64,000 nucleotides of DNA from assembly GCA_049799955.1 (NCBI GenBank), contig JBARIW010000131.1, forward strand, positions 1-64,000, read 5' to 3'. Within the stretch, counting starts at the first letter, position 1; each line of letters starts with the position of its first letter. Shown here piece after piece: positions 26,510 through 34,131 of the stretch. The position numbers were made by a program, and so were the translations under genes. The notes under the pieces are model-generated. The model was not told the DNA's origin, did not search any database, and worked only from the letters and a program-made list of their open reading frames with translations. This stretch comes from JBGTFE01 sp049799955. GTDB lineage: Bacteria > Acidobacteriota > Blastocatellia > Pyrinomonadales > Pyrinomonadaceae.

Positions 26510-26621
26510 ATGTTTTATATTTTAATAGGCAAGGGGACTAGACCATAATCCTCAGATAAAACGATGATTTCACAGGCAGAAGTGAGAAGATATTGACTAG
26601 TGATTCAACACTATCAACTAT

Positions 26622-28052
26622 TTAATCTTCTTCGTCGAAATCGAGCGGGATGCGCGTTGAGAGCATGCTCTGGCTGACGATTAAGCCGACCCAGATTAAA
26701 AGCGCGACGGTTGAGATTGCCCAGCCGACGTTGGCGATTAGGTCGTCGAAAACGATTAAGCCGAAAAGGATTGCGGGAAAGCCGATGAAGGAGATTTTCA
26801 GCGCGGTCTTTTTCGAGTTTTCGAGGGTTTCGAGCATATTGACGCGGCTGATTTCCAAATCCATATAATCGTCGTCGTTGTTCAGGTGCGAGAAATATTC
26901 GGATTCGTTGTTTGTCCAGCGGCGAAGCGCGGGCGTTTCGGCGAGACGGTTGGCGGTCGAGAAATGATGGATGACGTGGGCGATTTTGCCTTCACGAAGC
27001 GAGATTTCCGCCAAGCCGCGTTCCGAACGGAAGTTTTCTTCCGCCTCGTCCAGAGATTTTTGAAACGCTTTCTGAGCGCGCCGCCAGTCGCCGTATTGAA
27101 AATAGCTTTCGCCGAGACGCGCAAGCAAATCGCTGTCGCGTCCGGCGCGTTTTTCCGCCAGACGAAGCGCGGCAATCGCTTTTCTCTCCATTTTCGCGTT
27201 GTGTTCCGAGCCGGCGAAGGAATAGAGACAGCGACCGAAATCGAAAAGCAGCCACGCGTTTCGCGGATTTAAGACGAGCGCGCGGCGAAATGTTTCGAGC
27301 GCCTGAAGCAGATAGCCGGAAAGTCTCAATTCGTTGGCGAGACGGTGCAGATAATCGGCTTTTTCGATTTCTTCGATACCGATTTCTCTGTTTTTCGATT
27401 TTGTTCGAGCCGATTTGTCGTTTGTTTGAAATTCATTAACAGAGCTTTCCAGAACATCAACCGGAGGAATCTTGGCAAATTCCGCTTTCATCAGCGTTTC
27501 CTTCGGCTCTTTCAGGTAATCGCGCAGCTCAATCGAGCGATTGTCGAGAACATTTTCGGGCAGAGCGGGAAAAAGACGATGAATCATCCGCCGGTAATCT
27601 TCGCCGCCCGAGGCGAACGCGAATCGCAAATCCTTTCCCTGAATCGATGTGCGGTAGCGGTAAAAGACGTTGCCGCCGCGTTTTAAGGCGCGCAGAGCCG
27701 TCGTTTCGACCTGTTCGATGTCCGTAATCTTAAGACGGTTTCGCGAGCCGCCGAGCCAAGCCCAAGCGCGCGGCAGAATTCCGTTGCGCGTCAGCCGTTT
27801 GCCGTCGAAATTTATCCGGTCAGACCAGAGCATCAAGGGCAGAAAAAGCCACGCCGCGCCGAAAAGTAGTCCTGCGGCGCGGTCGATTTCGAGATAAATT
27901 AAAAAGCCGGAAAAAAATGTCGCGAGGAAAAGTGCGGCAAAATAGTTGTTCGGCGAGACGCGTATGCTGGTCGCCTGTTCGGATAAATCAGTCGAAGCCG
28001 TCGTTTCTGCATTTGAAACGCCAGCCGTTTTTGTCGGCGCAATGTTGCTCAA
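26622..28052 (-). CDS. TPR membrane protein
   Basis: 476 residues. Two transmembrane helices near the N-terminus (about 38-75, ALFLATFFSGFLIYLEID and LLFGAAWLFLPLML), a cytoplasmic region, tetratricopeptide-like helices (about 230-380: ALETFRRALVLNPRNAWLLF, ALRLAEKRAGRDSD, GDWRRAQKAFQKSLDEA) and two C-terminal transmembrane helices (about 420-465). TPRs mediate protein-protein contact, so an assembly or scaffold role in the inner membrane is plausible. I recognise no more specific family. Confidence 0.7.
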   Translation of the reverse strand: MSNIAPTKTAGVSNAETTASTDLSEQATSIRVSPNNYFAALFLATFFSGFLIYLEIDRAAGLLFGAAWLFLPLMLWSDRINFDGKRLTRNGILPRAWAWLGGSRNRLKITDIEQVETTALRALKRGGNVFYRYRTSIQGKDLRFAFASGGEDYRRMIHRLFPALPENVLDNRSIELRDYLKEPKETLMKAEFAKIPPVDVLESSVNEFQTNDKSARTKSKNREIGIEEIEKADYLHRLANELRLSGYLLQALETFRRALVLNPRNAWLLFDFGRCLYSFAGSEHNAKMERKAIAALRLAEKRAGRDSDLLARLGESYFQYGDWRRAQKAFQKSLDEAEENFRSERGLAEISLREGKIAHVIHHFSTANRLAETPALRRWTNNESEYFSHLNNDDDYMDLEISRVNMLETLENSKKTALKISFIGFPAILFGLIVFDDLIANVGWAISTVALLIWVGLIVSQSMLSTRIPLDFDEED

Positions 28053-28115
28053 ATAAAAAATCCTCTGACTCGAATTATAACACTAGAAATAACTAATTCA
28101 GCAGGAATTTTAAAA

Positions 28116-28179
28116 AATTGATAATTGATAATTGATAATTAAAAGCTGTCTTCAAATTATCAATTATCAATTATCAATT
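28116..28179. repeat. Perfect 25-bp hairpin of TTGATAA tandem units
   Basis: Arms at 28116-28140 and 28155-28179 are exact reverse complements made of three tandem copies of an 8-nt unit (TTGATAAT), with a 14-nt loop. It is followed within 12 bp by the stop codon of the minus-strand gene ending at 28191. Confidence 0.85.
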
Positions 28180-28190
28180 ATCAATTAACC

Positions 28191-29057
28191 TCACATTCCG
28201 AAAGGCATTCCCGTCGGCATCTGCGGTTCGGGTTCTTTTATTTCCTTCGCCTTTTCGGGATTGAGTTCTTCAAGCTTTTTCTTGGCTTCGGTCGCCGTCG
28301 TCGAGAGCGGAACGGGTTTGTCGTCCATGTCTTTTGCCTCGCTCGCCGTTTTGGCAATGTTGAAATACAAATCGGCGGCTTCTGCCTTTTTGCCCTGTTT
28401 TTCGTAGATTTTCGCCAACTCGAAATTGATTGTTTCTTTGGCGATAACCGGCTTGTCCAACGCGGCAAGCTCGCTGTAAAGCGCGGCAGCTTTATCTAAA
28501 TCTCCGTCGGTGGTTTTCGCCTGCGCGAGCGCGAATTTTGAAAGCGTGCCGACTTCCCCGCTTTTCGAAGCGAGCGTTTCGAGTTCCGCAACGGCGGCGG
28601 GACGGTCGATTTTCAATTTTGTTACGGCGACAAAATATTTCGCCTTATCGCCGACATCGCCGCCGAATTTATCGGCGACCGACTGAAACTCGGCGAGCGC
28701 CGCGTCGGTGCGTTCCTTGTCGGTTTTAAAGGTCTTTGCGGGCGGCGCGCCCGGCGGCAGCGGCGAATCCGTAACCTGCGCGGTCGATGTTTCAATCGCT
28801 TTGCCGAGCGCGGCTTGCGCCTGCGCGTTCGAGCGTTTGTTCCACGCGTAAAAAATGCCAATCAGCACGGCTAAAACGGCAACCGCCGCAATCGCGTAGA
28901 GAACATTTTTGCCTTTGCCTTCAAATTTCTTTCCGGCGGATTCTATTTTTTTGTTAATGTTTCGCTGAAATTCGTCCTGATAAGCGACTTTCGGCTTATC
29001 GTCTTGGGCGGGAGTATTTTGAAACTGTGGTGCTACTTGTCTTTTCTTTCTAGCCAT
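28191..29057 (-). CDS. YfgM-like TPR protein with single TM
   Basis: 288 residues: cytoplasmic N-tail (KKRQVAPQFQN), one transmembrane helix (about 52-70, VLYAIAAVAVLAVLIGIFYAW), then periplasmic TPR-like helices (85-245: DAALAEFQSVADKFGGDVGD, LSKFALAQAKTTDGDLDKAA, FELAKIYEKQGKKAEAADLY). The order and size resemble the YfgM/TPR_21 family, which associates with the SecYEG translocon and periplasmic chaperones. The C-terminal tail is Pro/Glu/Met-rich (PEPQMPTGMPFGM). Confidence 0.7.
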   Translation of the reverse strand: MARKKRQVAPQFQNTPAQDDKPKVAYQDEFQRNINKKIESAGKKFEGKGKNVLYAIAAVAVLAVLIGIFYAWNKRSNAQAQAALGKAIETSTAQVTDSPLPPGAPPAKTFKTDKERTDAALAEFQSVADKFGGDVGDKAKYFVAVTKLKIDRPAAVAELETLASKSGEVGTLSKFALAQAKTTDGDLDKAAALYSELAALDKPVIAKETINFELAKIYEKQGKKAEAADLYFNIAKTASEAKDMDDKPVPLSTTATEAKKKLEELNPEKAKEIKEPEPQMPTGMPFGM

Positions 29058-29156
29058 TTTTGCAATTCGTGTCCGGTCTATTCGTTGTATAATTAGTTAA
29101 TAAGATTTTTGTAAAAGAGTCAATTTAATCAAAAAACGCGAATCATAGCAAGTTAA

Positions 29157-29184
29157 GTGAAAAGTGAAAAGTGAAAAGTGAAAA
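29157..29184. repeat. Four tandem GTGAAAA units
   Basis: Four perfect copies of a 7-nt unit in the leader upstream of the sigma gene. Unlike the other short repeats here, I see no complementary arm nearby. Confidence 0.8.
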
Positions 29185-29317
29185 GTTTCGGAGCAAAAAC
29201 GGCGATAGATATTAGAGCGATTAAAGAACAAATTTTCGGGATTGAAAATATTTTTTACATTTCCGGGAACAATTTCGAAAAATCGGTGTCTAATAAAATA
29301 GGTCGCGGGAAACGCGG

Positions 29318-30019
29318 GTGAGCGAATTCAAACTCCCGTTATTCGGGAAAGGAAAAAGGCAGGAGATGTTCTTCAGCAAGTCAATCGCATTTGACGAAGA
29401 AGAATTAGGCAGCGTCGCTTTAGCGGCGGGTTCGGCTGCTGCCGGCTCATCCTTGGAGACTGAGTTCATTGAAAGATTAAAAGCGGGCGAAGCAAAAGCC
29501 TTTGACACACTCGTTACGCGATATTCCGGCGACGTTTACGCGCTTCTTTTTCGCATCACGCAGGACGCCGAAGAAGCCGGAGATTTGACGCAGGAAACTT
29601 TTCTGAACGCCTTAAAAGCGATAAAAAAGTTTCGCGGCGAAGCCGATTTGAAAACGTGGCTTTTTCGAATTGCGATAAATGAATCGCGCAACCGTTTCCG
29701 CTGGTGGAAACGCAGGTTCAGAGAAAAAACAATCTCTCTGGACGCGCCAATCGGTGAAAGCGATGCGCCTTTAAGCGATACTTTTTCGAGTAATTTCAAA
29801 AACCCGGAGGAAAACGCGCTCGAACGCGAACGCGAACAGATTCTGCGCCGCGCGTTAAAAGATTTGCCCGACATTTTCCGCGAAGCCGTCGTTTTATGCG
29901 ACATCGAAGGCTTGAGCTATGAAGAAATCGCTTCGATTCTCGACATAAATCTCGGAACGGTAAAAAGCCGAATCGCCCGCGGACGCGATGAATTGAGAAA
30001 GAAATTACGTGATATTTGA
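29318..30019 (+). CDS. ECF RNA polymerase sigma factor (RpoE-like)
   Basis: 233 residues. Region 2 (about 50-120: FIERLKAGEAKAFDTLVTRY, AEEAGDLTQETFLNALKAI, FRGEADLKTWLFRIAINESR) and region 4 (about 165-228: ALKDLPDIFREAVVLCDIEG, LSYEEIASILDINLGTVKSR) are complete. It directs RNA polymerase to stress or envelope promoters. A GTG at 29318 gives the longest form; an ATG at 29366 (MFFSKSI) is an alternative, directly preceded by AGGAG without a spacer. The anti-sigma gene follows only after 439 bp of structured sequence. Confidence 0.92.
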   Translation: MSEFKLPLFGKGKRQEMFFSKSIAFDEEELGSVALAAGSAAAGSSLETEFIERLKAGEAKAFDTLVTRYSGDVYALLFRITQDAEEAGDLTQETFLNALKAIKKFRGEADLKTWLFRIAINESRNRFRWWKRRFREKTISLDAPIGESDAPLSDTFSSNFKNPEENALEREREQILRRALKDLPDIFREAVVLCDIEGLSYEEIASILDINLGTVKSRIARGRDELRKKLRDI

Positions 30020-30025
30020 AAATTT

Positions 30026-30120
30026 GGTCATTTGTCATTTGTCATTTGCAGGTTGAGTTTAATTTAAGTTCGTAGTTTTAATTCAACATGCAAAGGACAA
30101 CGGACAAAGGACAAATGACC
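30026..30120. repeat. Imperfect hairpin of GTCATTT/GGACAAA units, copy 1
   Basis: GGTCATTTGTCATTTGTC and following (30026-30055) pairs imperfectly with 30082-30120, which reads as GGACAAA units in the other direction; one arm has an extra unit. The core TTGCAGGTTGA...TTCAACnTGCAA is shared with the hairpin at 30353. It begins 6 bp after the sigma stop codon. Confidence 0.65.
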
Positions 30121-30126
30121 AATACG

Positions 30127-30344
30127 CGAATAATTGACCCGCCCCGGTTTCACAGGAAAAATAAACCAAATCGGTGCCAAACGTGAGGTCAAGTGGACGA
30201 AAAGTTCGGAAAACGCGAGTGTTCAGCCAATTTTGAAAACGCGACCAGCAACATCCGTTGAAGATACGGGCTGAAAAATCAAAGGATTCCGGGCAAACCG
30301 TTTGTTTTCCAAAAGGAAAACAGCCGGGGTCGGTCAGTTATTCG
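30127..30344. other. Candidate structured RNA or MITE-like element
   Basis: A 21-bp closing stem pairs 30127-30147 with 30324-30344 (one C-C mismatch, two wobbles). Inside are TGTTTTCC-AAAA-GGAAAACA (30303-30322, 8-bp stem), TTCAGCC (30222-30228) with GGCTGAA (30269-30275), and CGGTGCC (30172-30178) with GGC and ACCG at 292-300 with a 2-nt bulge. Such nested pairing is unlikely by chance. It fits either a leader or intergenic ncRNA of the sigma operon or a small mobile element with 21-bp terminal inverted repeats. No known riboswitch consensus fits. Confidence 0.4.
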
Positions 30345-30352
30345 CTTCGATA

Positions 30353-30453
30353 GTCAGTTGTCCTTTGTCCTTTGTCAGTTGCAGGTTGAATTTAAATGGA
30401 GAATGCAGTTTTCATTCAACCGGCAACCGACCACGGACAACGGACTAAGGACA
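30353..30453. repeat. Imperfect hairpin of GTCCTTT/GGACAAC units, copy 2
   Basis: Left arm around 30353-30390 (TCAGTTGTCCTTTGTCCTTT and onward through TTGCAGGTTGAA) and right arm around 30415-30453 (TTCAACCGGCAACCGACC and onward). Similar in sequence and layout to the hairpin at 30026, so the two are copies flanking the 218-bp element. It ends 5 bp before the anti-sigma start codon and therefore occupies its leader. Confidence 0.6.
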
Positions 30454-30458
30454 AAACA

Positions 30459-31304
30459 ATGAAATGTGAAAATTTACAATTTAATCTGTCGATTTATCTC
30501 GATGATTGTCTGACCGGAGACGAACGCGCTTTGGTTGACGAACATCTGGCGACGTGCCCTTTGTGTCGGCAAAAATTGGCGGATTTTCAGGAATTGCGAA
30601 AAAGTCTGCGCGTTTTGGCGCGTCCCGAAATTCCTAATCACGTCTTAAATTCGGTGCGAAGCGCGGTCAGCGCCGAGCTAAATACGACAGCGCCTTTGTT
30701 TATATTTCAGGACGATTCGCGCGGATGGCTGCAAACTTTTCTGATGCCTTACAGCGTCGGCGTTGTCGCGTCTCTGTTTTTCGGCTTTATAGTTTTGAGC
30801 GTTTTGCTCTCCAGCGCTGACGTAACCGACCGGAATACGGAAACGGCGTCTTTAATTCCGAAAGGAAAATCAACCGTGATGCTTGCTAATCCGCCTTCGA
30901 ACTCAAACGACGATTTTATTTTTGATTCGAATGAATACGCGATAAATGCGAACGATTTTGCCAACGCGCGCATTTCGGTTTCGAACGAATCGCCTTCGGT
31001 AAATCCGACGGGCGCGCTTGTCGCTCTGACCAAATCAATCGTGCGCGGCGAGATGAAGGATGAAGAAGTCGTCGTCGTCGCCGATGTTTTCGGCAACGGT
31101 CTGGCGCGAATCGGCGAAGTTATCGAACAGCCGCGCGACGCGCAGACTTTATCCAATCTCAAAAATGCGCTGGAAAACGACCCGGATTATGCGCCGTTTG
31201 TTCCGGCAAGCTTCGACCGGCGCGCCGATTCGGTTCAGATTGTACTGAAAATTCAGCGCGTCGATGTCAATGTCAGAAAATTAAATTTGAAAAAGAAAAA
31301 CTAA
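30459..31304 (+). CDS. Anti-sigma factor with zinc-binding domain
   Basis: 281 residues from the ATG at 30459 (MKCENLQFNLS); upstream in-frame codons lie in the repeat hairpin and are not protein-like. Residues 1-50 are the zinc-binding anti-sigma (ZAS) domain with DEHLATCPLCRQKL (H-x3-C-x2-C). One transmembrane helix (about 94-118, MPYSVGVVASLFFGFIVLSV) and a periplasmic domain follow. It should bind the ECF sigma factor at 29318 and release it upon envelope stress; pairing is inferred from adjacency. Confidence 0.85.
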   Translation: MKCENLQFNLSIYLDDCLTGDERALVDEHLATCPLCRQKLADFQELRKSLRVLARPEIPNHVLNSVRSAVSAELNTTAPLFIFQDDSRGWLQTFLMPYSVGVVASLFFGFIVLSVLLSSADVTDRNTETASLIPKGKSTVMLANPPSNSNDDFIFDSNEYAINANDFANARISVSNESPSVNPTGALVALTKSIVRGEMKDEEVVVVADVFGNGLARIGEVIEQPRDAQTLSNLKNALENDPDYAPFVPASFDRRADSVQIVLKIQRVDVNVRKLNLKKKN

Positions 31305-31317
31305 TAACGAAAGAGAA

Positions 31318-31391
31318 TTAACAGGGATAAAGGGGATAGACAGAGATAAAATCATTTTAAAAATCCCTTTTATCCCTTTCATCCCTGTTAA
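31318..31391. repeat. Hairpin of AGGGATAA-like units
   Basis: Arms at 31318-31338 and 31371-31391 are reverse complements with two mismatches in 21 bp. The unit is AGGGATAA/AGGGGATA. It starts 13 bp after the anti-sigma stop and precedes the gene at 31440 by about 50 bp. Confidence 0.75.
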
Positions 31392-31439
31392 CAATCTTTC
31401 TGCTTGCCCCGAACGTCTTAAAATTGTTATAGCTTAATA

Positions 31440-32651
31440 ATGAGCGAACAAAATATTTTCCCTGACCTGCAAGATTTACTAAAAAAATTCGAGCAAACCG
31501 CGACCGATTTTTTTGAAGGCGCGACCGAAGCATTTCTCGGCAAAGCGGAAACCTTACGCGACGGCACGGAGCTTGAGCCTGTCGTTTTGCCGCGCGATTT
31601 ATACGCCCACGCAGGCGCGCAGACCGAATGGTGGTATTACACCGGGCACGGCGAAACCGCTTCGGGCAAGCAGTTCGGCTTCGAGCTTGTTTTTTTCAAA
31701 CGTCGAACGGATTTGGATAAATTCAGCATGGTTCCGCTTCGCGTTTTCGGCAACCCGATTTATTTCGCGCATTTTGCGATAACCGACGCCGACGAAAAGA
31801 AATTTCGCTACGCGCATCGCAAAAGCTCGAACGGCTGGTTCGATTATCCGGCTTCGGCGAGCGAAACGCATTTTCACCTTCGTCTCGGCGACTGGTCTTT
31901 GCGCGAATCGCACGGAACTCATATTTTGCGCGCGACGACTTCGAGCGATGTCGTTTTCGAAGCAAATCTGAAACCGACCAAACCGCCGGTTCTGAACGGC
32001 AAATCAAAAGACGGCGTTTCATTTAAAGACGAGGGCGAAGCGTCGCGTTACTTTTCTTACACGCGGATGGAAATGGAAGGCGACATCGTTTGGAACGGCG
32101 AAACCGAGCATTTTACGGGTTCGGCGTGGATGGACAGAGAATTCGGCACGTGGACGCCGACTGAAAATCAAAAGGGCTGGGACTGGTTTTCGATTCAGCT
32201 CGACGACGAAACCGAATTGATGTGCTACCAGCTTCGCAACAGCGCGGGCGGAATTTCGCCATTTTCGAGCGGAACTTTTGTCGAAAAAGACGGCGAGTTT
32301 ACGCCTTTGGCGAATGAAGATTTTACCGTTCAGCCGACCGGATACTGGAAAAGCCCGCGCACAAAAGCGACTTATCCGAGCGGCTGGCGCTTGAAAATTC
32401 CGAAATTCGATTTGGAATTAGAGATAACGCCCGTAATGGAAAATCAGGAACTGGACACGCGCGGAACGACGATGATTATTTACTGGGAAGGCGCGTGCGA
32501 AGTAACCGGCAGGAAAGGCGAAAACGAAATAAAGGGACGCGCCTACATCGAACTCGTCGGCTACGACCGTTCGCACGACGCGCCGAATCTGGCGTATTTT
32601 CTTATGGGAAGTCATTTCGAATTTCCGTCAAAGTCTTTCTGGGAAAGCTAA
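31440..32651 (+). CDS. CrtC/AttH-like lipocalin-fold protein
   Basis: 403 residues. EWWYYTGHGETASGKQFGFE at about residue 62 and the later GSAWMDREFGTW are the hallmark of the CrtC (hydroxyneurosporene synthase/carotenoid 1,2-hydratase) and AttH superfamily, which have two lipocalin-like barrels. There is no signal peptide. True carotenoid hydratases catalyse addition of water to acyclic carotenoids, but no carotenoid genes are nearby, so the substrate could be another lipid. The N-terminal helix (DLLKKFEQTATDFFEGATEA) is extra. It stands alone; no ribosome site is obvious. Confidence 0.8.
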   Translation: MSEQNIFPDLQDLLKKFEQTATDFFEGATEAFLGKAETLRDGTELEPVVLPRDLYAHAGAQTEWWYYTGHGETASGKQFGFELVFFKRRTDLDKFSMVPLRVFGNPIYFAHFAITDADEKKFRYAHRKSSNGWFDYPASASETHFHLRLGDWSLRESHGTHILRATTSSDVVFEANLKPTKPPVLNGKSKDGVSFKDEGEASRYFSYTRMEMEGDIVWNGETEHFTGSAWMDREFGTWTPTENQKGWDWFSIQLDDETELMCYQLRNSAGGISPFSSGTFVEKDGEFTPLANEDFTVQPTGYWKSPRTKATYPSGWRLKIPKFDLELEITPVMENQELDTRGTTMIIYWEGACEVTGRKGENEIKGRAYIELVGYDRSHDAPNLAYFLMGSHFEFPSKSFWES

Positions 32652-32668
32652 ACAGTGAATAACTAATA

Positions 32669-32745
32669 GTGAACAGTGAATAGTGAAAAGTGAATAGTTA
32701 GATTTTGATTTCTTAACTGTTCACTGTTCACTATTCACTGTTCAC
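32669..32745. repeat. 32-bp hairpin of GTGAACA/GTGAATA units
   Basis: Arms at 32669-32700 and 32714-32745 are reverse complements with two mismatches in 32 bp, with a 13-nt loop. The right arm contains the stop codon (32742-32744) of the minus-strand TPR gene. It lies between two convergent genes and could terminate both. Confidence 0.85.
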
Positions 32746-34115
32746 TTCTTATCAATCGCCTGTTTCAATTTTTCCGCCGTAGTCGGGTCGATTTTTTTTA
32801 ATTCTTCATACTGCTGGTTAGCGCCGTTTACGTTTCCGTTTGAAAGATAAATAATGCCGAGATTGTAGCGCGCTTTGGCAAATCTCGGGCTTAATTGCAG
32901 GCATTTTTTATATGCTTCGATGGCTTTGTCTTTCTGGCGGTCGGCGTAGTAGGCGTTGCCGAGAAGATAAAAACCGTCCGAATAATCCGGGTTGTTGCGC
33001 GTAAATTCGAGCAATCCGGTAACGGCTTTATCGTAATATTTCGTCGCCAAATCGGGCTTGTTGATAAAATCGTGCGCGCGTCCGAGATAAAAATTCGTCT
33101 CGCCGTCGTTCGGGTTTATTTTCAGCGCGTTGTTACAGGTTTGAATCGCCTGCTGATACTGTTTCATATCATTATAGGCGCGGCACAAATTCGTGTATCC
33201 GAGCGAATTTTGCGGAGCCAGTCTAACCGCCTGAAGTCCGGCATTGACGGCGTCCTGATGACGGTCGGCGAGGCTGTAATACCAGCTCAGGCTGACGTAT
33301 AAATTCCCGTCGTTCGGAAAAAGACTCAAACCTTTGTTCGCCGTGTCAATCGCGTCCTTAAAGCGATTTTGACTGCGGTAAAGGTCTGAAAGATTAACAT
33401 AAGCCTCGTAAATATCGGCTTTAGCGTTCAATGCATTTTGATATGATTTGACGGCATCATCAAATTTTCTCGTTTTCTGCTGCGCGTCGCCCGTTAAAAA
33501 ATAAGACTCGCCGAGATATTTTGTGCCGTTTTTAACGGCGTCCGAAGCGGCAAGCTCCTGTTCGGCGGTTTCGCCCAGACGGTAATGCGAAAAAGCGATG
33601 AAATAATAAACGTCCGGGTCAGCCCTGTTTGGCTGAATCGAAGCTTTATACGCGTTGAGCGCGTCGCGCCACTGCTGCTTGCCGAAATAAATGTCGCCCA
33701 AATTCCGGCTGTAGGAAGCGTTCGAAGGATTGAGCTTGATGGCTTGCTGCAAATCGCTCAAAGCCGCGTCGTAATCCTTTTTTTGATAATAGAGACTCCA
33801 GCGAAGGTCGTAAATATCGAGCGGTTTTTCATAACCCTGAGCCAGCGCCGCCGTCAAAGCCTCGATGCTTTCGTCGTATTGATTCAGATAATAATGAGCC
33901 TTGCCTTTCGAGAAATACGCGCCCGCAAAATTCGGCGCGAGAACAATCGCCTGCGCGTATTTATCAATCGCCGCCTGATAATTTTTCTGTTTAAAAAACT
34001 TGTCCCCGTCGGAAGCCAGTTTTTTCGCTTTTTTCGGCTGTGCAATCGCCGCGACGGAAAAACAAGTCAGTAAAAATAAAGCTGTAATTAATGCTGCAAA
34101 AATTCGTTTCGTCAT
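32742..34115 (-). CDS. Secreted multi-TPR protein
   Basis: 457 residues from ATG 34115, which opens a signal peptide (MTKRIFAALITALFLLTCFS, then VAAIAQ). About ten tetratricopeptide repeats follow (DKFFKQKNYQAAIDKYAQAI, AALAQGYEKPLDIYDLRWSL, AIQTCNNALKINPNDGETNF, KAIEAYKKCLQLSPRFAKAR), with one- or two-residue spacing of 34. It begins 16 bp after the stop of the kinase gene, so kinase and TPR protein are one transcriptional unit. It may be a periplasmic scaffold or sensor linked to the kinase's extracytoplasmic tail; this is inference from the order. Confidence 0.85.
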   Translation of the reverse strand: MTKRIFAALITALFLLTCFSVAAIAQPKKAKKLASDGDKFFKQKNYQAAIDKYAQAIVLAPNFAGAYFSKGKAHYYLNQYDESIEALTAALAQGYEKPLDIYDLRWSLYYQKKDYDAALSDLQQAIKLNPSNASYSRNLGDIYFGKQQWRDALNAYKASIQPNRADPDVYYFIAFSHYRLGETAEQELAASDAVKNGTKYLGESYFLTGDAQQKTRKFDDAVKSYQNALNAKADIYEAYVNLSDLYRSQNRFKDAIDTANKGLSLFPNDGNLYVSLSWYYSLADRHQDAVNAGLQAVRLAPQNSLGYTNLCRAYNDMKQYQQAIQTCNNALKINPNDGETNFYLGRAHDFINKPDLATKYYDKAVTGLLEFTRNNPDYSDGFYLLGNAYYADRQKDKAIEAYKKCLQLSPRFAKARYNLGIIYLSNGNVNGANQQYEELKKIDPTTAEKLKQAIDKK

Positions 34116-34131
34116 TTTCTCGTTCCCCGAA

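Noticed and set aside
28116..28179. CRISPR array
   Set aside because: The units are contiguous 8-mers without spacers; it is a hairpin of tandem repeats.
30127..30344. Retron msr-msd or riboswitch
   Set aside because: No reverse transcriptase gene nearby, and the conserved cores of the riboswitch classes I compared (cobalamin, TPP, c-di-GMP, c-di-AMP) are absent.
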